Shown here: positions 8,221-15,496 of the stretch, one piece after another
How the letters are laid out: every line of letters starts with the position of its first letter
Position numbering within the stretch: the first letter of the stretch is position 1
Source of the DNA: Aliarcobacter cryaerophilus ATCC 43158
GTDB lineage: Bacteria > Campylobacterota > Campylobacteria > Campylobacterales > Arcobacteraceae
DNA: 64,000 nt
NCBI RefSeq assembly: GCF_003660105.1
Contig: NZ_CP032824.1
Location: 37,432-101,431 of the forward strand
Reading direction: 5' to 3'
The notes under the pieces: model-generated
Databases searched by the model: none
What the model was told of the DNA's origin: nothing
What the model saw: only the letters and a program-made list of their open reading frames with translations
Made by a program: the position numbers and the translations under genes

Positions 8221-8706
8221 ATGAATAATAGAGATTTATTTGATTTAAAAAATAAAAGATTGGAACAAGTAAAGTTTAATGAAATTATGAATCAAACTAA
8301 TATTGGAAATTTGGATAAAGCAAAAGTAATGGAAGTATTGCAAACTATTCCAAATATTGTTGAGTTACAAAGAACATATTTGAATACTATAAAAGATATT
8401 ATTGATTCAGCAAAAGCTACGCATCTTTCAGCAATGGAAAAAATTTCAATTAAGAATTTTGAAAAAATTTATGAAATAATTGAAAAAATGTCAAAAGATG
8501 GAAGTGAGGATTTTAAAAGAGAATGTTTAAATAAAATTTTTGAGCTTGGTAAATTAGAACTTGAATATGAAAAACAAAAAAATGATACAGTTAAAAATAT
8601 GAATAATCAAAATAATAGTCTATGGAAAAAAATTGCTATTGGAGTAGGAGTAATAGTTGTTGGAGCTATAGGTGCCGTAGCTGCTTCAAAATTTGATAAA
8701 AAATAA
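8221..8706 (+). CDS. Hypothetical helical protein with C-terminal membrane anchor
   Basis: The product has 161 residues. The first 130 are charged and helical (several heptad-like Leu/Ile runs such as KDIIDSAKATHLSAMEKI). The last 25 contain the hydrophobic IAIGVGVIVVGAIGAVAA followed by SKFDKK, a tail-anchor-like membrane segment. No family is recognised. It is 9 bases upstream of the coiled-coil gene and begins the series of four tightly packed genes that ends with a patatin lipase. A membrane anchor for that complex is a reasonable guess. Confidence 0.6.
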   Translation: MNNRDLFDLKNKRLEQVKFNEIMNQTNIGNLDKAKVMEVLQTIPNIVELQRTYLNTIKDIIDSAKATHLSAMEKISIKNFEKIYEIIEKMSKDGSEDFKRECLNKIFELGKLELEYEKQKNDTVKNMNNQNNSLWKKIAIGVGVIVVGAIGAVAASKFDKK

Positions 8707-8715
8707 AGGTTAAAT

Positions 8716-9909
8716 ATGAAATTGTTGAGTAAAATATTGAAACAAAAAAATACAACAAACATAAGTAAGTTAAAAATAGAAATTAATAAGATTACCTTAG
8801 AATTTAAAAATATTTTAAATAGTATAAATGATAATTTTGAGAGTAAAGATGTTAGAAATAATATTCTTATAGAAATAGAAAAATTAGAAAAAGATATTTC
8901 AATTCTCTTTGAAAAAGAATTAGAAAATACTATTAGTACTTTAAATTTAATAAATAAAGAAATATTTTCTTATATAAAAAATCTAGAAGAAGAAACAAAA
9001 AAACAATTTGATGATTTAAAATTAGGAATTAACAACACTCAAGAAGAAAAAATTGATATTGAAAATTCAAAAAAAGATTTTTTACCAACAATAGAAGACA
9101 ATATACTATTTATAAAAAAAGAATTAGATAAATTAAAAGAGAAATATATATTAAAAAATAAAAATTTGAAAATAGAGATATATGGTAAATCAATAAAATC
9201 AAGACATTATTCAAAAGAGATATTAACAAAACTGATACACAAAAGAGAAGATGAACTATTTAATAATATAAGAAATATTTTAAATGAATTTGATGAAAAT
9301 ATAAATAATGTACTAAATTTAAATATATTAAAGTTAAATCAAGAAATTATAAGTGAAAAACATAAAGGGCATATTTTATTAAAGGAAATCCCATATTTAG
9401 ACTTGAAATTTTCATTTCCTATTATAAAAATAAATCAAACAGGATATATATTAAACAGTTCTTTAACTAATTCTATAGAAAAAGAAAATCTAATTATAGA
9501 TTATGAAATAGTAGAAAATACATTGCCTTTATTTGCGACAATAAAAAATATTTTTTCTAAACCTGAACCAAAAACAAAGAAACAGCAATATTTTGTAATC
9601 AATTCAAATATTTTTGATAATTTGTTAAATAATATATTTTCGCATATTAAAAAAATACTAGATGTTACAATAGAAAATGAAGTTAAAAATAAGCTTGATT
9701 TGGAAATGAAAAATTTAAATAAACTAATATCTAAAAGAGTATCTGATTTAGAAAAAGAAATTGAAGAAAAAAAGGTTTCTATAAAAAATAAAATTTCAAT
9801 ATGTGAGGATAGATTTAATATTCTGGAATTGTTAAAAATTATTAATGATAGAGTTAAGCAACGAATAGAAAAGTGTTCATTTGTTCTAAAGGAAGAAAAT
9901 GGAAAATAA
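8716..9909 (+). CDS. Hypothetical coiled-coil protein, operon with RdcB-like and patatin genes
   Basis: The product has 397 residues, mostly long charged helices (for example EEETKKQFDDLKLGINN, and near the end LEKEIEEKKVSIKNKI). A shorter beta-rich patch around LKFSFPIIKINQTGYIL interrupts them. No Walker motif is seen, so it is not an intact dynamin-type GTPase, although such helical stalks occur in that group. Its last 11 bases overlap the start of the next gene, which implies translational coupling and a shared complex. Function unknown. Confidence 0.6.
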   Translation: MKLLSKILKQKNTTNISKLKIEINKITLEFKNILNSINDNFESKDVRNNILIEIEKLEKDISILFEKELENTISTLNLINKEIFSYIKNLEEETKKQFDDLKLGINNTQEEKIDIENSKKDFLPTIEDNILFIKKELDKLKEKYILKNKNLKIEIYGKSIKSRHYSKEILTKLIHKREDELFNNIRNILNEFDENINNVLNLNILKLNQEIISEKHKGHILLKEIPYLDLKFSFPIIKINQTGYILNSSLTNSIEKENLIIDYEIVENTLPLFATIKNIFSKPEPKTKKQQYFVINSNIFDNLLNNIFSHIKKILDVTIENEVKNKLDLEMKNLNKLISKRVSDLEKEIEEKKVSIKNKISICEDRFNILELLKIINDRVKQRIEKCSFVLKEENGK

Positions 9910-10873
9910 TAAAATAAGAATTTTAGAAAATTTAGATATAGGCATAAAAAGAGATGAGTTAAATTATTTAAATAAAAATCACCATTATATAGCAGATAGA
10001 ATGATTTTAGAGCTAGTTAATGGTGTTAATGTTGTGGCAAATGACCACAATGATATTTTAAAAAATAGGCAAAGTATTAAAAATAGAATTTGGGATAATG
10101 TAACAGGAACTTCAGGAAAAAGACAAAATTTAATAAATGAAAGTTTAATAAATGGATTAAATGCTTGTTCTTATTGGCTTCAAGATCAAAGTGAACACAT
10201 ATCTAGGGTAGATTTAAAAGTAGCATTCATAGCAGAAAAACTATATGAAACTAGGGAAAGTATTATAAAATTTTATTCTCAATTTAAAGATTTGGATCAA
10301 CAAGTTGAAATGATTTCAAAAACTTTAGAAAGTTTTAAATCTGAAACAGAAAATAAGTTTTTTAATATTGAAAAAAGACTAAGTAAAGTGGAAGCTAAAG
10401 ATTTAATAAGAGAAGAAATTTTATATTTAACAACTAAAGAAAATTATGAACATTTTGATAGCATATATTTAAAAATATATTGTTTATTAGATAATTTATT
10501 TAGTGGTACTCTAGGTTTGATTATTGAAAAAAGTAATGAAAATGAACGAAATGATATTATTAGATTTTTAAGAGCCAGTCTAAAAGATGCAACAAAAGAC
10601 TTAGTTAAAAAGAGGTATTTAGACATTAGTCTGATGATAAATGATATTGAAAGAGTAAAAGAAATTGATAAAAATGCTTTGAGTTTGATTAGTACACAAC
10701 AGTACAATACTATTATAATTAATAATAAACTACCAGAAATTAGCGATTTGGTAAGTATTATAACAACTTTTGATGAACCAAAAAAGATAATTGAAAGTCA
10801 ATCTAATATTAGTGAATTTATAACGTATGATGAATTTATTGAAATTTCAATAAATGAACAAATTATTTTTTAA
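9899..10873 (+). CDS. RdcB (YjcZ)-like protein
   Basis: The product has 324 residues, mainly helical. The N-terminal part (YLNKNHHYIADRMILELVNG, KRQNLINESLINGLNACSYW) resembles what I recall of the RdcB/YjcZ family, whose E. coli member works with the dynamin-like GTPase RdcA to activate a diguanylate cyclase. A central coiled coil (residues about 120-170) follows. The gene overlaps the coiled-coil gene by 11 bases and stops 9 bases before the patatin gene. The family call rests on memory of its N-terminal pattern, so a profile search should decide it. A role in a membrane or defence complex is inferred from the patatin neighbour. Confidence 0.5.
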   Translation: MENNKIRILENLDIGIKRDELNYLNKNHHYIADRMILELVNGVNVVANDHNDILKNRQSIKNRIWDNVTGTSGKRQNLINESLINGLNACSYWLQDQSEHISRVDLKVAFIAEKLYETRESIIKFYSQFKDLDQQVEMISKTLESFKSETENKFFNIEKRLSKVEAKDLIREEILYLTTKENYEHFDSIYLKIYCLLDNLFSGTLGLIIEKSNENERNDIIRFLRASLKDATKDLVKKRYLDISLMINDIERVKEIDKNALSLISTQQYNTIIINNKLPEISDLVSIITTFDEPKKIIESQSNISEFITYDEFIEISINEQIIF

Positions 10874-10882
10874 GGAATAATA

Positions 10883-11911
10883 ATGGATATTAAATTAGGA
10901 GTAGTGCTTTCTGGTGGTGGAGCAAAAGGAGCTTATGAAGCTGGATTTTTAAAAGCTTTGAGTGAATTTAATATTCAACCTGATGCTATTTCAGGAACTA
11001 GTATAGGTGCTTTAAATGGGGCTATATATTCATCAAATAAGAATACAAAAGATGTTGCATTAGCTCTTGAAAAAATTTGGAAAGATTTAGCAAATACAAA
11101 AGCATTAAGTTTTATAGATAAAAAGAAAACTTTTATGACTTTTGTAGAAATATTAACCATTTTTAGTCCTACCGCACCAGTTAGTAGATTAGCTAGAGGA
11201 ATTTCTTACTTGGCTTCTAAAGGAAATAATAAATCTGGAGCATTAAAAATAGAACCTATTAATAATATTCTTGGAAATTATACTTCAATTGAGAAATTAA
11301 GAATGGGTTTACCTTTTTATGTTGGCTTAACAGAAAGTAGTGGAAATGTAATTGATGCTCTAAGACTTTTTGAACTTGAAAATAATGGATTAACTGAATA
11401 TAGAAAAATTAAAGATTTAAAAGATGAAGATATTTATACGACTATTTTAGCTTCAGCAGCTTTACCTATATTTTTTGATGCACAAAAAATTGATGGAGTA
11501 GAATATAGAGATGGTTGTTTAGGCTCTTTAAATAATGAATGGGGAAATACACCTGCAAAACCTTTAATAGAAAAAGAAAGTTGTACTCATCTTATAGTTT
11601 GTCATTTAAATGAAGGAAGTTTTTTTGATAGGAATGACCCTATATTTGATAATACACAAATTATTGAAATTAGACCTACTCAAGATACTTTTAGTAAATT
11701 TTGGTTTTCAACGTTACGATTTAGTGTAGATAAAATAGATTTATGGATGAATCAAGGATATGAAGATAGTAAAAGAATTTTAAGTGAATCATTTAAAGCC
11801 TTAAGTACAAAAAATCAAAGAATAAACAGTGAAATTAAGTCTGATATTTCTATCGAAAGATTAAAGAACCAAAACTTCTTTATTCCTGATATCAAACAAA
11901 GAGTACTTTAG
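10883..11911 (+). CDS. Patatin-like phospholipase
   Basis: The 342-residue product is a patatin-family lipid acyl hydrolase. The oxyanion loop SGGGAKGAYEAGFLKAL is at residues about 10-26, the nucleophile elbow GTSIG (Ser) at about 39-43, and the dyad Asp lies in YRDGCLG at about residue 210. The last motif is DGC where DG(G/A) is usual. There is no signal peptide, so it acts inside the cell, on the bacterial membrane itself. Patatins are common effectors of anti-phage systems (for example CapV in CBASS). Here no nucleotide cyclase is adjacent; the partners are the RdcB-like, coiled-coil and tail-anchored proteins. Confidence 0.85.
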   Translation: MDIKLGVVLSGGGAKGAYEAGFLKALSEFNIQPDAISGTSIGALNGAIYSSNKNTKDVALALEKIWKDLANTKALSFIDKKKTFMTFVEILTIFSPTAPVSRLARGISYLASKGNNKSGALKIEPINNILGNYTSIEKLRMGLPFYVGLTESSGNVIDALRLFELENNGLTEYRKIKDLKDEDIYTTILASAALPIFFDAQKIDGVEYRDGCLGSLNNEWGNTPAKPLIEKESCTHLIVCHLNEGSFFDRNDPIFDNTQIIEIRPTQDTFSKFWFSTLRFSVDKIDLWMNQGYEDSKRILSESFKALSTKNQRINSEIKSDISIERLKNQNFFIPDIKQRVL

Positions 11912-11955
11912 ATTACAAAGTGAACTAACAGTTAAGTCTCAAAATAAGGAAAATA

Positions 11956-12567
11956 ATGAATAAAAATATAGATTTTACAATTGAAGAATTATATGTTTTG
12001 TTGCAGAATAAAAGCTGGAATAATTTGGAGATGGCGTATAACTATGCAAAAAATTGGGAAGAGTTGAATATTGCAAAAGAAATAATTTTTGAATATAAGA
12101 AAAAATAAGTTAAAAATACTCAACATGAAGTTATTAGTATTAAAAAGTATGAGAATTCATCTAAAGAAAAATTCACAATAAAACTTTTTAAAAGTAAACA
12201 AGAGTTTAATTTTTTTACAGCAGTTATTCAAACACATCAAAATTTCTTTACTTATCCCAATGTAGCATTAAGTTGTTTAATTGATTTTGAAAAAATAAAA
12301 GATGAACTATCATCTGCTGAAAGAGATTACTTTTTTAAAGCAATTGTTGATTGTGTGGTTTTTAATGTAAAAGATAATAATTATGAGCCAATTAATTTTT
12401 ATGAGTTAGATAGTGACTACCACGATAATATTAGAGTTATTAACAATGATAGAATGAAAACTAAGATATTTGAAGTTTCAGGACTAAAACTAATAAGAAT
12501 AAGACCAAAAAATAATGAATCACCAAACATTGAACAAGTTATTAAAGCAATTGAAGATATCAAATAA
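11956..12567 (+). pseudogene. DUF2726 gene interrupted by one in-frame TAA
   Basis: An ATG at 11956 behind AAGGA opens a frame of 50 codons that stops at TAA 12106-12108. The very same frame then continues open to 12567. The second part holds the DUF2726 pattern: SKQEFNFFTAV, then FFTYPNVALSCLIDF, VVFNVKDNNYEPINFYELD and GLKLIRIRP. Read together this is one protein of about 200 residues with a single nonsense codon. It is probably a recent pseudogene; readthrough is possible but unsupported. DUF2726 is a nuclease-like fold often seen on mobile DNA. Confidence 0.8.
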
Positions 12568-12712
12568 GATGAAAAAGGATAAAAAGTATTCAAGTTATAT
12601 TTTTGACTTTTATTAAGAATCCAAACATAGATAATTTTAAGTTAAATTTATAAATACGGAAAATAACGCTCTCTAAAACGCACGATAAGTTTGAAGTAAT
12701 ACATTTTATCAC

Positions 12713-12728
12713 CTAAAAACGTTTTTAG
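12713..12728. repeat. Perfect 16-bp palindrome
   Basis: CTAAAAACGTTTTTAG is its own reverse complement. It lies 360 bases before the tyrosine recombinase gene at 13086. It could be a protein-binding site; nothing more can be said. Confidence 0.7.
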
Positions 12729-12830
12729 AGCATATAAATATTAACTAATCTAGCAAAAAAAATCATTTTTAAGTTAAATTAAAGTTTTATAGAAAAGCCT
12801 TATTTATAGCACTTTGGAGCACTTTATTAA

Positions 12831-12857
12831 ATACGGAAAATGAAGCATTTTCCGTAT
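12831..12857. repeat. Perfect hairpin, 12-bp arms and 3-base loop
   Basis: ATACGGAAAATG and CATTTTCCGTAT pair perfectly around AAG. No T-tract follows on either strand, so it is not an ordinary terminator. One arm recurs at about 12654. It may be a recombinase or replication-protein site. Confidence 0.7.
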
Positions 12858-13085
12858 CTAATAATTAAGTTTTTTCAAGGTAAAATAGCAAGTGAATTTA
12901 CAACAATAAAGTTTAAAAAATATACAAGAGCCTATAAATAGGCACTTTTACTAAAAGAAGCTATATATTTAAGTTTATTGTTGGAATTTTTACAAGAGAA
13001 AATCAAAATAAATTGATTAGTACAACAACAAACAGAAATAAGTTGATTTCTACAATAATAAGCTTAAATGGAAAGGAAACATAAA

Positions 13086-14294
13086 ATGGTAAAAAAGAAT
13101 CAATATGAATTAATTGAAAATTCAGTTATAGATGATGGAGCTTTTTTACTTGAACCATATGATGACTGGAAAGAAAATATAGCTTTTTGGATTGCACAGT
13201 ACTTAAGTCAAAAATGTGATGAACAATCAAGAAGATTTGTAACTGAATATAATATACCAAAGATAATTAGTATCAAAGAAGCTATACTTAATAGCAAAGA
13301 TATTGAAGCAATAGGAAAATATGTAAATGAGCTAGGGGTTTTAAAATTTAAAGCTATCAAACAGTATTATAATAATATATATCCATTTTATCACTATATG
13401 CTTGAGAGAAAAGCTTACTCAATTAAAAATATAACAACTACCCTATTAGCAAATTATTTTTCTAATACAGAAGAAAAACAAAAAAAAGATTTAGCTGCAG
13501 AAAAAATTATAAAAGTTGATATACCAAAAAATATTAAGAATATTTGGGAATTAAGTTATGCAAGTAAAATAAACAGATTAACTGTATTACTAAATTTTAT
13601 AAAATTTATAGAGAACTCAAACATAGATAAAGAATCAGAAAATGAAGTATTCTTATTTGATATAGAAAGAAGTAAAATTTCAAAAAGTATTCAAAAAGAA
13701 AAAAGAGTTTTATCTGTATTAACTCCAAAAGATGGTTTTCAGAAATTCTTTAATGCAATAGAGCTTGTACAATATAAAGATGAAGTAAGAGAGAGGAATA
13801 TATTAATGTTAAAATTATTGATGTATCTTGGTATCAGAGTATCTGAATTAGTATATTTAAAAAAAGATGATATAACTATTGATAAAAATATTGTTAAGTT
13901 CAATATTATTGGTAAAGGGAATAAACAAAGATTACTGTATGTCACTTATAGTCATATAAAAAAACACATGATTAAATATGAAAAGATTAGAACTGAATCA
14001 CCAGATGGATTTTACTTTACAACTAATAAAGGGAAACAAGTAAATGATAGATATATAAATACTATAGTTCACAATACTTTAGTAGCTGCTCAAATAGAAG
14101 TAACAAAAAAATCAAGTGTTCATATGCTAAGACACAGTGTTGCAAGTTATCTAAAGCATACACTCAAAATGGATAATGCATCCATCTCAAAATGGTTAGG
14201 ACATGAAGATATTAGAACTACAATGATATATCTTCATTATACAGAACAAGAAATTATTGATATGGCTAAATCATTTAAAAAGATTGGAAACTAA
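13086..14294 (+). CDS. Tyrosine recombinase (phage integrase family)
   Basis: I place the start at the ATG at 13086, which has AAAGGAAA eight bases upstream; an ATG at 13068 lacks a site. The product has 402 residues: an N-terminal SAM-like core-binding region to about 200, then the catalytic domain with Arg in YLGIRVSEL (about 251), Lys in IGKGNKQR, HMLRH (about 345) and GHEDIRTTMIYLHY with the nucleophile Tyr near 381. All catalytic residues are present. It is larger than the two XerC/D-like copies and closer in size to XerH-type enzymes of this phylum. It may resolve plasmid multimers or mobilise the element; the palindromes upstream are candidate sites. Confidence 0.85.
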   Translation: MVKKNQYELIENSVIDDGAFLLEPYDDWKENIAFWIAQYLSQKCDEQSRRFVTEYNIPKIISIKEAILNSKDIEAIGKYVNELGVLKFKAIKQYYNNIYPFYHYMLERKAYSIKNITTTLLANYFSNTEEKQKKDLAAEKIIKVDIPKNIKNIWELSYASKINRLTVLLNFIKFIENSNIDKESENEVFLFDIERSKISKSIQKEKRVLSVLTPKDGFQKFFNAIELVQYKDEVRERNILMLKLLMYLGIRVSELVYLKKDDITIDKNIVKFNIIGKGNKQRLLYVTYSHIKKHMIKYEKIRTESPDGFYFTTNKGKQVNDRYINTIVHNTLVAAQIEVTKKSSVHMLRHSVASYLKHTLKMDNASISKWLGHEDIRTTMIYLHYTEQEIIDMAKSFKKIGN

Positions 14295-14510
14295 TTAATT
14301 TTTCATAATAAAATTTGCTTGTCAGTTATTATACCTGTTCTATACATAAATGTTAAAGAAATATTTTATATTATAAATGAATATATAAATAATAAATTTA
14401 TGATTTTTTGAACTCCTAGATTATCTAAAAATTGATTTAATAGTACAAATATAAATATATATATATTTATATACTATTTAAATACAATTAAACTAATTTT
14501 AGGAGAAAAT
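14295..14510. promoter_or_regulatory. Upstream region of module 1 recombinase
   Basis: AT-rich, no gene. The ribosome-binding site TTTTAGGAGAAAAT lies right before the ATG at 14511. A promoter for the recombinase and the gene behind it should be here, but no clear -35/-10 pair stands out against the AT-rich background. Confidence 0.4.
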
Positions 14511-15449
14511 ATGAAAATAGACAAGTTACTACAAGATTTTTTATTTCATTGTAAATTTGAGAAAAATCTAAATCCAAAAACAATTGCTGCTTATACAATG
14601 GATATAGAGCAATTTAAAACATTTAAAGATATTCAATCTATGTGTATTAATGAAGTTGATAAAGATATATTGAAAGAATATATTCAGCATTTATATACTT
14701 TAGAACTAAAACCAAAATCAATTAAAAGAAAACTAGCAACATTAAAAGCTTTTTTTACACACCTCGAATTTGATGAAATTATTACTATAAGTCCATTTAG
14801 AAAAATGAGAGTTTCAATAAAAGAACAAAAATTACTACCAAAAACAATTGAAATTCAAAATATTAGAAAACTATTTAAATATATTTATAAAATTAAATCC
14901 GATTCTAATAACATAGAACAATACTCATATAAAGCACTTACAAGAGATATTGCTATTTTAGAATTATTATTTGCGACGGGACTTAGAGTATCGGAGGTCA
15001 GTAATATAAAATATAATGATATTAATTTAAGTACTGGAAATATAAAAGTTTTAGGTAAAGGTGGGAAAGAAAGAACTATTCAAATTTGTGATCAGGAAGT
15101 GAAAATAGCTTTAAAAGAATATTTATCAATATTTAAAGATGAGATACTTAAAAAAGAGTGGTTTTTTATTAATAGATTAGGTAATAAATTTACAGAACAT
15201 TCTATTGCAAATATGATAAAAAAATATCAAACAAAGGCAAATATACAACAACATTTAACTCCACATATGTTTCGTCACAGTTTTGCAACTATGCTTCTTG
15301 AAGAAGGAGTTGATATTAGATATATACAAGGGATGCTAGGACATTCATCTATCTCAACAACTCAAATTTATACTCAAATAAATATGAAGCAACAAAGAAA
15401 ACTTCTATCAACAAAACATCCAAGAAGAAACTTCCAATTCCTCTCTTAA
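14511..15449 (+). CDS. XerC/D-like tyrosine recombinase, candidate invertase of module 1
   Basis: The 312-residue product has the standard XerC/D build: an N-terminal SAM-like domain (residues about 1-95, FHCKFEKNLNPKTIAAYTMD) and a catalytic domain with Arg in FATGLRVSEV (about 158), Lys in LGKGGKER, HMFRHSFAT (about 252), GHSSISTTQIY with Tyr near 287. It is clearly paralogous to 35791-36732 over its whole length. The gene stops 47 bases before the ATPase gene, and a 17-bp inverted repeat lies in that gap. Tyrosine recombinases beside inverted repeats often run phase-variable switches (FimB/FimE, Mpi, RecV). I infer this one inverts 15479-18936. Confidence 0.88.
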   Translation: MKIDKLLQDFLFHCKFEKNLNPKTIAAYTMDIEQFKTFKDIQSMCINEVDKDILKEYIQHLYTLELKPKSIKRKLATLKAFFTHLEFDEIITISPFRKMRVSIKEQKLLPKTIEIQNIRKLFKYIYKIKSDSNNIEQYSYKALTRDIAILELLFATGLRVSEVSNIKYNDINLSTGNIKVLGKGGKERTIQICDQEVKIALKEYLSIFKDEILKKEWFFINRLGNKFTEHSIANMIKKYQTKANIQQHLTPHMFRHSFATMLLEEGVDIRYIQGMLGHSSISTTQIYTQINMKQQRKLLSTKHPRRNFQFLS

Positions 15450-15454
15450 CAGAA

Positions 15455-15492
15455 AATATCCTATTAAAATGAATACATAATAATAGGATATT
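15455..15492 (+). promoter_or_regulatory. Hairpin that hides the ribosome-binding site of the next gene
   Basis: AATATCCTATTA (15455-15466) and TAATAGGATATT (15481-15492) are perfect 12-bp complements with a 14-base gap. The right arm contains the AGGA of the ATPase gene. In the mRNA of the recombinase operon this would fold and sequester that site. The left arm lies outside the 17-bp repeat and would stay behind on inversion, so it would act on whichever gene is placed next to the recombinase. Confidence 0.6.
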
Positions 15493-15495
15493 ATA
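15479..15495 (+). repeat. Inverted repeat, left site of invertible module 1
   Basis: AATAATAGGATATTATA is found here and, exactly inverted, at 18920-18936. It contains the AGGA ribosome-binding site of the GTG start at 15497. It has the inner dyad ATAAT-AGGAT-ATTAT, a layout like a tyrosine-recombinase core site with two short arms around a central region. Confidence 0.85.
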
Positions 15496-15496
15496 A

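Larger units (their letters stand above)
12568..13085. other. Non-coding region with strong palindromes before a recombinase gene
   Basis: About 500 bases without a gene. It holds a perfect 16-bp palindrome (12713-12728), a perfect 12-bp-arm hairpin (12831-12857) and a half copy of that hairpin (ATACGGAAAAT near 12654). Near its right end AGTTGATTTCTACAA and ATTGATTAGTACAA are related direct repeats. Because a tyrosine recombinase gene follows, some of these may be its binding sites. Confidence 0.6.

Noticed and set aside
8716..9909. Dynamin-like GTPase (RdcA/CrfC type)
   Set aside because: The RdcB-like neighbour suggested it, but no GxxxxGKS/T, DxxG or N/TKxD motif is present.
13068..13085. 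ATG at 13068 as start of the large recombinase
   Set aside because: No ribosome-binding site before it, while AAAGGAAA stands correctly before the ATG at 13086.
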